Positions 48,014-54,313 of a DNA stretch of 64,000 bases are shown here, in pieces. This DNA is from Mesorhizobium sp. ORS 3359. GTDB lineage: Bacteria > Pseudomonadota > Alphaproteobacteria > Rhizobiales > Rhizobiaceae. How positions within the stretch are numbered: the stretch's first letter is position 1; every line of letters begins with the position of its first letter. Position numbers and translations under genes: made by a program. Location of the stretch: NCBI GenBank assembly GCA_000824845.1, contig CCNC01000137.1, positions 1 through 64,000 on the forward strand, given 5' to 3'. The notes beneath the pieces were generated by a model that had not been told where the DNA came from, made no database searches, and worked only from the letters and a program-made list of their open reading frames with translations.

Positions 48014-48463
48014 CTACGCCGCCTTCGCCTCGATCGCCCTCTGGCGGGCTTCCCTGGCCAGCGCCATGCATTGCAGGGCCATCGATCGAGACAAGCCGGG
48101 CTGCTTCTCCACCCACGGTCCGAAGTGTCCGCGCGGCAGCGTCTCCTTCATGTGCATGAGCCGGCACCCGACCTTGATTTTGAAAGCGATCGGCCAGTGG
48201 CCCGCGGGCAGCACAAGCGTGTCGTTGTCGGCCGGCTCGGGTCGCTGGGGCTCTGGTGGAAAGGCCAGCGTGAGATATGCCCTGTGCACGGCCTGCTGCC
48301 TGTCTAGAGGCAGCTTGGCGAACTGGCGCACCGTCATGCCGCAACCGAAGGCCAGCACCGCAGTGTGCCGCTTCTCGCCTCGCATGCGGCCTAGGCGCCG
48401 GTATTGCCATTCGTTAGGCAGGCGATAGGTGCCGACGCCCTCGACATCGATCTCCATCGTCAT
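48014..48463 (-). CDS. DUF3102-like phage protein
   Basis: This 149-residue protein ends with GCRLMHMKETLPRGHFGPWV followed by EKQPGLSRSMALQCMALARE, the G-x-x-L-x-x-x-K-x-x-x-x-x-G-x-F-x-x-W pattern of DUF3102 proteins found in phages and plasmids. The ATG at 48463 forms an ATGA overlap with the upstream gene. It is convergent with the defence pair, with only two bases between them. Confidence 0.65.
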   Translation of the reverse strand: MTMEIDVEGVGTYRLPNEWQYRRLGRMRGEKRHTAVLAFGCGMTVRQFAKLPLDRQQAVHRAYLTLAFPPEPQRPEPADNDTLVLPAGHWPIAFKIKVGCRLMHMKETLPRGHFGPWVEKQPGLSRSMALQCMALAREARQRAIEAKAA

Positions 48464-48924
48464 GCCGTGGCCCTCTCGAATAGAGCACCGCCGGCGATCA
48501 TCGGAAAGAGCATGGCGGCCATGTTGTGCGCTGTGGATCCTGGCATCGCCCTGGCAAGCCGTCTGACGCCTCCGAGGTCGATCCGATCGAAGGCATCGAA
48601 GAGCTCGGAGCCGATCGGCATGACCTCTGCCCGCACCAGGTAGGAGACCGCTTGTAGCGTGGCGGCGTGGAGCTCGAGCCCGTTGCCAGTCTGGTTGATG
48701 AGCTTGAGCACCAAGGCAAGGTGAGACTCGCCATAGGCGCGGCCGATCGCGCGCACCGCAGGTTTGCAGTAGCAATGGCCCGGCTTGCGGCCGGTGGTGC
48801 GGTTTTCGTCGCTATCGTGAAGGGTGACGCCGCAGGCTCGAGCTATTCGATGGATGTCGCAAGGAAAGTCACCCGGCCGTGCCAGCATCGCGCGCCTCGT
48901 GATTTGGATGCGCGGATAATGCAT
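48460..48924 (-). CDS. phage-type protein of unknown function
   Basis: This 154-residue protein has a basic N-terminus (MHYPRIQITRRAMLARPGDF), a Cys/His segment (GRKPGHCYCKPAVRAIGRAYG) and then helices. Its stop overlaps the next start (ATGA), so it is coupled to the DUF3102-like gene. I recognise no domain; the short CYC segment might bind metal. Confidence 0.6.
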   Translation of the reverse strand: MHYPRIQITRRAMLARPGDFPCDIHRIARACGVTLHDSDENRTTGRKPGHCYCKPAVRAIGRAYGESHLALVLKLINQTGNGLELHAATLQAVSYLVRAEVMPIGSELFDAFDRIDLGGVRRLARAMPGSTAHNMAAMLFPMIAGGALFERATA

Positions 48925-49170
48925 AAGTCGTGGCTTATCGGCAAGGGCACCTCGCCGGCCGTGTGAGCCTACTACCAAGCTACTCCCAACGGACGCGTCC
49001 CGATCACCTCGGCAGGGGCGTATATTTGCTCGATCCGGTGCCGTGTCTTCTTCAGAGCCTCCGCCGGCTAGGCCCGGCGCTTGCTGACCGTCCCCGTCGG
49101 CCTGCCGGGCCGCTCCCGACCTCCGTCGCCGACTGCGGATGTACCAGCGGCGACGGAGGAGGCCCAGGGC

Positions 49171-49452
49171 CTAAGGGCAAGGCGTCCAGCCGTTCCGCTG
49201 CTCCGGCGTGATCGCGTGATTTGTGAATTGCAGGTTCCGGTCGTCGCGGCCGGCAGCGCGGCATTCGTGGCAGTACAGCACCTTCACCAAGTCCCAATGC
49301 ATGCAGCCATGATCCGGCCCGAGCCGGCGCACCAGCTCTGCGACATCGAGCAGCGCTGTCCGCTTGCAGGTCAAGCAATAGACCGACAGGCCTGTGCCTG
49401 CCTTCAGCTTTTTCCCGAGCGTGTCTTCTGAGAAGGGGTAGTTCGACGACAA
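49171..49452 (-). CDS. small zinc-ribbon-like protein
   Basis: This 93-residue protein has two Cys-x2-Cys pairs (VYCLTCKR and LYCHECRA) around a helical segment (LLDVAELVRRLGPDHGCMH), a layout common in small Rhizobiales proteins. The best start is TTG 49452 with GGAG seven bases upstream. The frame stays open to 49794 but that part has no coding character. Confidence 0.65.
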   Translation of the reverse strand: MSSNYPFSEDTLGKKLKAGTGLSVYCLTCKRTALLDVAELVRRLGPDHGCMHWDLVKVLYCHECRAAGRDDRNLQFTNHAITPEQRNGWTPCP

Positions 49453-49912
49453 GGGCGATCTCCAATGCGAGGTCGCCGCACCGAGGACAATATTCCTGTC
49501 CGCGATGAGGATGGCAAGAGCCCGCTCGCCTGGGGAGGGTCGAGCGGGCTCCGGGGTCAGTGCCCCCGGCTGCGTTGGACCTCGGCACGAGCCACGCAGC
49601 GAAACCCAACAAGGCGTCTGGCGAAATGTTCCATTAGCTGTTGCTTGCGAACCTAAAGACCGCTCCGGCATTGTAGCGGTATGGCGAAGGACAGCATCAA
49701 GGTCGGCGATACGGTTGCGATCGCCGCGACAATTCGCGCGTGACGGAGGAATCAGCGCGAGGCGGCCGAGGTATAGGGGATTAACTTTTGTCATTGTCGG
49801 GCAGTCCCGACTGCCCTAGGTTACTCCCATCGCCGGTAACCATACATGGGCACCATCGGCGCCTGAGAGACAACGACCGCGCTCCCGTCTGCAATCAAGA
49901 CCGGAGGCGGCT
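49453..49912. other. non-coding stretch with tandem hairpins (49519-49569)
   Basis: AGCCCGCTCG pairs perfectly with CGAGCGGGCT (49519-49550, 12-base loop), followed by CCGGGG/CCCCGG (49551-49569). These look like terminators or a structured RNA. I see no gene that I can support between 49453 and 49912. Confidence 0.55.
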
Positions 49913-50143
49913 ATGTCCGACGATCCACAACAAGCACGCGTGCGCCAGTCGGCGACTGATCGAAAGATCCTTGCCGCGTCGAGGGAAGCCGTCGAGCATT
50001 CGCGACAATTGCTGACCGAGACTGAGCCCCAAACCGATCCGCACAGGCTGATCCACCAGCGCAATTCGGTCTCGCTGGTTCATAATGGAGCGTCCTTGTC
50101 GACGAAGAGGGCCAAGCACTGGTTACTCGCACGTTCGTACTAG
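49913..50143 (+). CDS. small protein of unknown function
   Basis: This 76-residue protein has a strong ribosome site (GGAGG, five bases before ATG 49913) and a helical, charged N-terminal part (RKILAASREAVEHSRQLLTETEPQ). After residue 55 the sequence changes character and a different frame (50086-50241) looks more protein-like, so the C-terminus may be frameshifted. Confidence 0.55.
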   Translation: MSDDPQQARVRQSATDRKILAASREAVEHSRQLLTETEPQTDPHRLIHQRNSVSLVHNGASLSTKRAKHWLLARSY

Positions 50144-50241
50144 AGAGCTATGCGGTTTCTTATGCCGAAGGGCAGCGAATCCGGCTCGGCCTCGATCAGG
50201 TGGACCGCATCAAGTCGCCAAGCCACCCGGCCGAGGTCTAG
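50086..50241 (+). pseudogene. protein-like frame without start codon, possible frameshifted continuation
   Basis: This frame encodes WSVLVDEEGQALVTRTFVLE, then SYAVSYAEGQRIRLGLDQVD and RIKSPSHPAEV, a balanced beta-rich sequence, but it is bounded upstream by TAA at 50083 and has no ATG, GTG or TTG near its beginning. It overlaps the 3' part of the 49913 gene in another frame. Confidence 0.35.
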
Positions 50242-50429
50242 CGCTTCGGCGCCTTGTCCTGGCGGTCCCGAACAAGCTTTTGAAGTTCGACCATGTTTTG
50301 AGCGCGTCGCCGCTCAATGGTTTGGCGCTCGGCGGAGGTGAGGCCCGGCCGTTCCAACGCGCGAGTGTCGGAATCGATGAGATTCGTCAACGCTATCTCT
50401 CGCTGCTGGGTCTTAGGCTTCGGAGGCAT
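50238..50429 (-). CDS. small charged protein of unknown function
   Basis: This 63-residue, strongly basic helical protein (TSAERQTIERRRAQNMVELQ, then KLVRDRQDK) starts at ATG 50429. No clear ribosome site precedes it. Composition is protein-like and it is the best frame in this stretch. Confidence 0.45.
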   Translation of the reverse strand: MPPKPKTQQREIALTNLIDSDTRALERPGLTSAERQTIERRRAQNMVELQKLVRDRQDKAPKR

Positions 50430-50502
50430 TTCTGTGCGGTTTTTCTGTGCGGTCGGGTGTCACCTTCCCATTGCGTAAGCTGGAACGTTTTAGCCGCCCT
50501 GC

Positions 50503-50742
50503 ATGTTCCATGGCATGGCTGAGAACGATTCCGACTGCCGTGCAGTGTTGCAGATGATCCGCACGACGATCGAAGAGCATTGCCCACCCGGCGTGCTGAT
50601 GAGCGAGGAGCAGGTGAACGGTCACTATGGACCCACACTGCTCGACGAGGCTGAGGCACTGTCGGTGGCGATCGTTGCCACGGTGGAGCGGCTATCGTTC
50701 GACGGTATGACGAAGCCGCCAGCGCCGAGCATCAAGCCCTGA
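50503..50742 (+). CDS. small protein of unknown function
   Basis: This 79-residue protein has a helical N-terminal half (DCRAVLQMIRTTIEEHCPPGVLMSEEQ) and a second helix (LLDEAEALSVAIVATVERL). Starts at 50503 or 50515 are possible. It converges on the first leader-peptide gene, with a shared hairpin in between. Confidence 0.55.
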   Translation: MFHGMAENDSDCRAVLQMIRTTIEEHCPPGVLMSEEQVNGHYGPTLLDEAEALSVAIVATVERLSFDGMTKPPAPSIKP

Positions 50743-50749
50743 AATGAAA

Positions 50750-50775
50750 AGCCCGCCGACCGCAGCCGACGGGCT
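50750..50775. terminator. CCCGCC-type hairpin, copy 2
   Basis: AGCCCG pairs with CGGGCT around CCGACCGCAGCCGA. An A-rich stretch on the left (GAAATGAAA) gives a U-rich tail to the leftward transcript of the peptide gene at 50798-50905. It also follows the rightward gene ending at 50742. Confidence 0.65.
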
Positions 50776-50797
50776 CACGTCTCTGCTGCCGAATCAA

Positions 50798-50905
50798 TCA
50801 GGTCGGAAGTTCTTCCGGAGGTACTGCCGCCGAGGCAACCGATGCGACGATCGCGGTCAGCTTCGTCTTCCTAGTCAGAACAGGCTTTTCGTAGGTCTTC
50901 TTCAT
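50798..50905 (-). CDS. YEKPxL leader-type small peptide 1 (putative RiPP precursor)
   Basis: This 35-codon gene encodes MKKTYEKPVLTRKTKLTAIV followed by ASVASAAVPPEELPT. The N-terminus has the YxxPxL pattern of lasso-peptide leader peptides (Tyr5, Pro8, Leu10), but the Gly normally four residues after Leu is Thr14. The C-terminal part does not look like a lasso core. GGGGGT precedes the ATG. It is a tandem near-copy of the gene at 51029-51133. No lasso cyclase or protease gene is visible. Confidence 0.7.
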   Translation of the reverse strand: MKKTYEKPVLTRKTKLTAIVASVASAAVPPEELPT

Positions 50906-50979
50906 GGGTACCCCCGGTTGATCCGTCAAACGCGGCGAAAATGGCTTGCGCTACCGCCGGTTGTCAAGCACACACAACA

Positions 50980-51005
50980 GGCCCGCCGACCGAAGCCAGC
51001 GGGCC
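50980..51005. terminator. CCCGCC-type hairpin, copy 3
   Basis: GGCCCGC pairs with GCGGGCC around CGACCGAAGCCA. It follows the second leader-peptide gene on the minus strand and is nearly identical to the hairpin at 50750-50775 (shared GCCCGCCGACCG-AGCC). Confidence 0.65.
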
Positions 51006-51028
51006 CTAGAACTGACGCTGAAGCTATT

Positions 51029-51133
51029 TTACTCGACCGGTATCAAGACAACGTTCGACGGGCCGGGACCAGCGGTTACGCTTGACAGCTTCTGCTTGCG
51101 AACAAGCACGGGCTTTTCGTAGGTCTTTTTCAT
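51029..51133 (-). CDS. YEKPxL leader-type small peptide 2 (putative RiPP precursor)
   Basis: This 34-codon gene encodes MKKTYEKPVLVRKQKLSSVT followed by AGPGPSNVVLIPVE. Tyr5, Pro8, Leu10 and Thr20 fit the lasso leader spacing YxxPxLx3Gx5T, with Gln14 in place of Gly. Thr20-Ala-Gly22 gives a Thr at the penultimate leader position. The predicted core GPGPSNVVLIPVE has no Asp or Glu at positions 7-9, which a lasso ring would need. The family match is from pattern memory only. Confidence 0.72.
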   Translation of the reverse strand: MKKTYEKPVLVRKQKLSSVTAGPGPSNVVLIPVE

Positions 51134-51159
51134 AAGCTTAGGATCTGGCGAAGCGCAGC

Positions 51160-51423
51160 CTATTGCCGGGCGCGCCGATCTCTGTCCGCCATCGTCAGCA
51201 AGTTGTGGAGATGGTTCTCGATTAGTACAAGCGTTGCGAGCGTGCCGCAGACCGCTGCGGCGACCGCGAGCCCGACCACTAGCCCCAAGACGATACCTAA
51301 CAGCCCGTGCCCGGCGCCTTGTTCATGCATATGCCGCCAGCCCGCGATGCCGCCACCGATCGTAATGAGGACTGCGAAGGCCGCGTTAAGTATGGCGAGT
51401 GTGTCGGAAAGCAGCCTGGTCAA
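51160..51423 (-). CDS. small two-helix membrane protein
   Basis: This 87-residue protein starts at TTG 51423 with GAAGGGG upstream. It has two membrane segments (LAILNAAFAVLITIGGGIAGW and GLLGIVLGLVVGLAVAAAVCGTLATLVLI) and a basic tail. Size and form suit a holin-like or small phage membrane protein, but no family is recognised. Confidence 0.6.
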   Translation of the reverse strand: MTRLLSDTLAILNAAFAVLITIGGGIAGWRHMHEQGAGHGLLGIVLGLVVGLAVAAAVCGTLATLVLIENHLHNLLTMADRDRRARQ

Positions 51424-51501
51424 CTGTATACCCCTTCTCGTTTATTAGGATGTTGCCAAGTAATGCACCCTATGCAAGTATCTTGCTAGGGGGATGGGGG
51501 A

Positions 51502-51843
51502 ATGCACCTCAAGCAGCTATCTTGGCTTGCAGCCGCGCTCGCAATATCGGGTTGCGCCGCTGACTATCTCAACAATTACGACACGGTGACGCTGGCATCC
51601 GGCGACGCCAATCGCACCAACCAGCTTTTGCAGACGGTCGATCCTTACAACCCGAACAGCAACAACACCCATATCGAAGGCGATGGTGCACGGAGCGTTG
51701 CTGTTGTCCAGCAGTACAAGTCCGGCCCCGGCGGTGGTGGATATAAGGGAAACTGTGCCACGCCGGGCGATACAGCCGCCGACGGATCGTCTTGCGGCGG
51801 CCGAGCGGCCAGCGTGAGGCCCGGGGGAGCACTCGGTCCATGA
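51502..51843 (+). CDS. small lipoprotein resembling the Tad-operon lipoprotein
   Basis: This 113-residue protein has a lipoprotein signal (LSWLAAALAISGC, Cys18) followed by NNYDTVTLASGDANRTNQLL, then QTVDPYNPNSNNT, and a Gly-rich end. Weak similarity to the Tad lipoprotein at 10085-10357 is visible (G-[ND]-A...N...Q-x-VDP-[WY]). The ATG has GGGGGATGGGGGA upstream. Its stop overlaps the next start (ATGA). Confidence 0.65.
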   Translation: MHLKQLSWLAAALAISGCAADYLNNYDTVTLASGDANRTNQLLQTVDPYNPNSNNTHIEGDGARSVAVVQQYKSGPGGGGYKGNCATPGDTAADGSSCGGRAASVRPGGALGP

Positions 51844-52046
51844 AGTTCGGCATCCGCACGCCAAGCATTAAGCGTAGCCTGGCAGCGAGGACGTCGGTCA
51901 AGCGCATCGTGCGGCACAACCTTGGCCTCAAGGCGCCGCGGGGCATGGGTTGGGTTACCAATCCCAAACGCGCCGCCTACAATCGAATCTATGACCGGAC
52001 GACGGTTAGCCTCTGGGGTCTCCTCAGGAAGATGTTCGGAGGCTGA
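51840..52046 (+). CDS. small basic phage-type protein
   Basis: This 68-residue basic protein (MKFGIRTPSIKRSLAARTSV ... GMGWVTNPKRAAYNRIYDRT) has the MKFGxRTPSxK...NPKxAAYNxxYxRT layout that I recall from small proteins in many phages and plasmids; function unknown. ATG 51840 overlaps the stop of the lipoprotein gene. Confidence 0.65.
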   Translation: MKFGIRTPSIKRSLAARTSVKRIVRHNLGLKAPRGMGWVTNPKRAAYNRIYDRTTVSLWGLLRKMFGG

Positions 52047-52049
52047 CGC

Positions 52050-52421
52050 TTGCGAACCCTTGCCCATAGGTTGCTTATAGCCGCCACATCGGCCGGCACA
52101 TTGAGCAGCGCTAACGCGATGGAGATTACGCGTGAGCAGTGCGAGCTTATCCGCGGGGAATTGATCACAAGCATATCTAACGCGAAAGCCGCGCAAGAGG
52201 GCCTCAAGCGGGCTCAACTTGCGATGCTGGATCTCGCCACATTGAACTTCGAGTTACAGCACGTCGGCGGAACACACGACGTCAGCCCGATTACAGACAG
52301 GGTGCAGAAGGCCATCGACGAGGTCTCGGCCGCTAGCAAGGAAGCTGTGGCGAATACCAACAATAACTCTCCGCAGGGCGCCCTCGCATTCATGCGCGTC
52401 TGTGGCCCGCCGCCATCCTAG
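52050..52421 (+). CDS. secreted helical protein of unknown function
   Basis: This 123-residue protein starts at TTG 52050, has a signal peptide (LLIAATSAGTLSSANA) and a helical exported part (CELIRGELITSISNAKAAQEGLKRAQ). It follows the previous gene after three bases, so 51502-52421 looks like one three-gene unit. No family recognised. Confidence 0.6.
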   Translation: MRTLAHRLLIAATSAGTLSSANAMEITREQCELIRGELITSISNAKAAQEGLKRAQLAMLDLATLNFELQHVGGTHDVSPITDRVQKAIDEVSAASKEAVANTNNNSPQGALAFMRVCGPPPS

Positions 52422-52469
52422 CCAGGTCGGCTGCCCGCGCGAAAAGCCACGGCTCGATGAGGTGTCCTG

Positions 52470-52973
52470 ATGACTCCAGATGAACGGCAGAGACGACTAA
52501 AGGAGCTTCACGAGATCCTCGATTACCGGGAGGATGGCCGCCGCGATCCACGCGTTCCGCGTGCATATCTCGAATGGCGCTCGCTGTGCGGAATGACTTA
52601 CTGGTGCGACCTTGAAGACTGCCCGTTACATGTCGCAAATCCGATGTGGAAAGGCAGGCCGGCGGCGCTTCGCGTCGACCATATTGACGGGTGCAGTTTC
52701 AACAGCCGGACCAAGAACCTTCGGTTGCTGTGCGTGGCCTGCGATGCGCAGCAACCGACCAGCGGTGGACACAATAAGGGACGCATACAAAGATCGCCAA
52801 CTGGCGCAGGATATTCCATGCTTGATCGCGAAACTGGCCTGCGTCACTACCGAATGCCGGTCAAGACAGGCCACTTCGTGCTCACCGGCGGTGAAGCAGC
52901 GTTAAAGCTTGTCATCCCCGTCGGCGATGAACCATTGGCACCAGGGGACGAAGGCCCAACCCCTGAAACCTAG
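52470..52973 (+). CDS. HNH endonuclease
   Basis: This 167-residue protein has an HNH motif: LRVDHIDGCSFNSRTKNLRL holds the DH and Asn, and the zinc pairs are CDLEDC upstream and CVAC downstream, then a G-G-H-N-K segment. Such small nucleases are common in phages and are often next to packaging genes. Here it is on the opposite strand from the terminase module. Which DNA it cuts is not known. Confidence 0.78.
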   Translation: MTPDERQRRLKELHEILDYREDGRRDPRVPRAYLEWRSLCGMTYWCDLEDCPLHVANPMWKGRPAALRVDHIDGCSFNSRTKNLRLLCVACDAQQPTSGGHNKGRIQRSPTGAGYSMLDRETGLRHYRMPVKTGHFVLTGGEAALKLVIPVGDEPLAPGDEGPTPET

Positions 52974-53052
52974 TCACCATAAGTAAGCCCCGCGCGGACG
53001 CACCAATCGGCTCCCCTAGCCGAAACACGCCAGCCAGGCGTAATGTCGGTCG

Positions 53053-53826
53053 ATGGCTAAGGTAAGAAAAAAGCCGCACGGAACGTCGGGCTCCATTTCG
53101 CTGGGACCAGATGGCATAACGTTCAACGAGGTGCCATGGCCAACGGATGAGCGAGAACGCGAATTGATGATTGCACGGGCCTTTATGCGCGGCTTTGATC
53201 ATCACGTAATTGCACAAAGTGCACCTTCGTTCGCTCCGTTCGAGGATCTGATCCAGAACGACGAGAACGACATCGATTTTACTGTTAAAACGTCGCAGGG
53301 GCAGAAGCGGATGGAGCTGAGTGAGGTCGCTCCGCTAAAGGAACATGGCGGCACTTTCGCAAAAGCCCCTCGCTCTATTAGCACGAAGGAGAAAGCGGAG
53401 GCCGTAGTCGAACTGGTTGGCAAGAAGTCGCTTCGGCAGGGAGACGTCAACCGCTTCCTCGTTCTCTATGCCACAGAACAAGGGTTTAAAGTGGATGTTC
53501 CGACGGTCGAGCGCCTTCGTCGTCACTTCCAGAAAACCCCACCCAAATTCGAGCGGGTTTTCTTCGCTGGCATCCACGCCAACCTCACGACGTCGTTTGT
53601 CTCCGAACTCTTCCCGGGCACTCCACATCATTGGCTTGCGGAAATGACCGACGCACAACTGGACGGAAAAAGTGCGGCCATCCACCCGTTTGATATGCAA
53701 GTTGTTTTTGGTGAAATTACTGCCCCGCTGCGCGTTTTTTACGATGGCCGGCCTACGGAAGCCCAGATGACGATGTCAGCCAGTACCCCGCTGGATTTCC
53801 TTCATCATTTGCAGAAACAGACCTGA
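53053..53826 (+). CDS. protein of unknown function, possibly nuclease-like
   Basis: This 257-residue protein has an unusual, less GC-rich sequence than the core genes. A segment ENDIDFTVKTSQGQKRMELSEV has acidic residues spaced as in some restriction-endonuclease-like folds, but the E-x-K motif is not clear. I recognise no domain. It follows the HNH gene in the same direction after 79 bases. Confidence 0.6.
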   Translation: MAKVRKKPHGTSGSISLGPDGITFNEVPWPTDERERELMIARAFMRGFDHHVIAQSAPSFAPFEDLIQNDENDIDFTVKTSQGQKRMELSEVAPLKEHGGTFAKAPRSISTKEKAEAVVELVGKKSLRQGDVNRFLVLYATEQGFKVDVPTVERLRRHFQKTPPKFERVFFAGIHANLTTSFVSELFPGTPHHWLAEMTDAQLDGKSAAIHPFDMQVVFGEITAPLRVFYDGRPTEAQMTMSASTPLDFLHHLQKQT

Positions 53827-53847
53827 GGGCATATGCGAGAGTCTCAG

Positions 53848-53868
53848 GCCGCCCGCTCGGCGGCTTTC
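53848..53868 (+). terminator. intrinsic terminator after the 53053-53826 gene
   Basis: GCCGCC (53848-53853) pairs with GGCGGC (53859-53864) with a five-base loop, followed by TTTCTC. It lies between that gene and the convergent phage module. Confidence 0.65.
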
Positions 53869-53899
53869 TCCGCCCGGAAGCCTAGTTCGTGATCTTGCA

Positions 53900-53962
53900 T
53901 CAGTGCAGCACCATGGCGACGATGATCGCGATAGACGCCACAAGGGCGAGCATGGGCATCAT
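53900..53962 (-). CDS. very short membrane peptide ORF
   Basis: These 20 codons (MMPMLALVASIAIIVAMVLH) encode one hydrophobic segment. The start overlaps the stop of the upstream gene (ATGATG), as in translationally coupled phage genes. It may simply be chance. Confidence 0.3.
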   Translation of the reverse strand: MMPMLALVASIAIIVAMVLH

Positions 53963-54312
53963 GCGACGCCGTCCGGTTCGGGGTCGGCGCCCTTGCCACC
54001 AGGAACGACGGTCAGGATCGGACCGGCACCCGGCAGGATGGTGATTCCGATGGTGCCGGCGAACAGCGGCTTGAGGCGCAGTATCGTTTCGTCGAGCACG
54101 TCGGCCATGACCTGTTCGCCCTTGCCTCGGTCGCTCGCATCCGACATCGCGCAGACGATGAAGCCCGTAAGGTGAGCCAGGGCGAGTTGCGCCGCGTGAT
54201 GCTGATGCAGGAGAGGCTGCGTCACCTCCGTCGAGAAGTTGCGCATCAGATGCTGTGCCCAATCGTTGTTCTCAGCCTCGAAGGGGCCGAGGGCGGGATT
54301 CGGGAAGCTCAT
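53959..54312 (-). CDS. phage tail-module protein of unknown function
   Basis: This 117-residue protein directly follows the tape measure gene (gap of one base) on the same strand. Its middle is helical (LLHQHHAAQLALAHLTGFIVCA) and the end is Gly/Pro-rich. Position suggests a tail protein, but there is no recognised domain. Confidence 0.6.
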   Translation of the reverse strand: MSFPNPALGPFEAENNDWAQHLMRNFSTEVTQPLLHQHHAAQLALAHLTGFIVCAMSDASDRGKGEQVMADVLDETILRLKPLFAGTIGITILPGAGPILTVVPGGKGADPEPDGVA

Positions 54313-54313
54313 C

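Noticed and set aside
50798..51133. Complete lasso peptide biosynthesis cluster
   Set aside because: Only leader-type peptides are visible; no cyclase, protease, recognition element or exporter gene lies nearby and the cores lack the ring acid residue.
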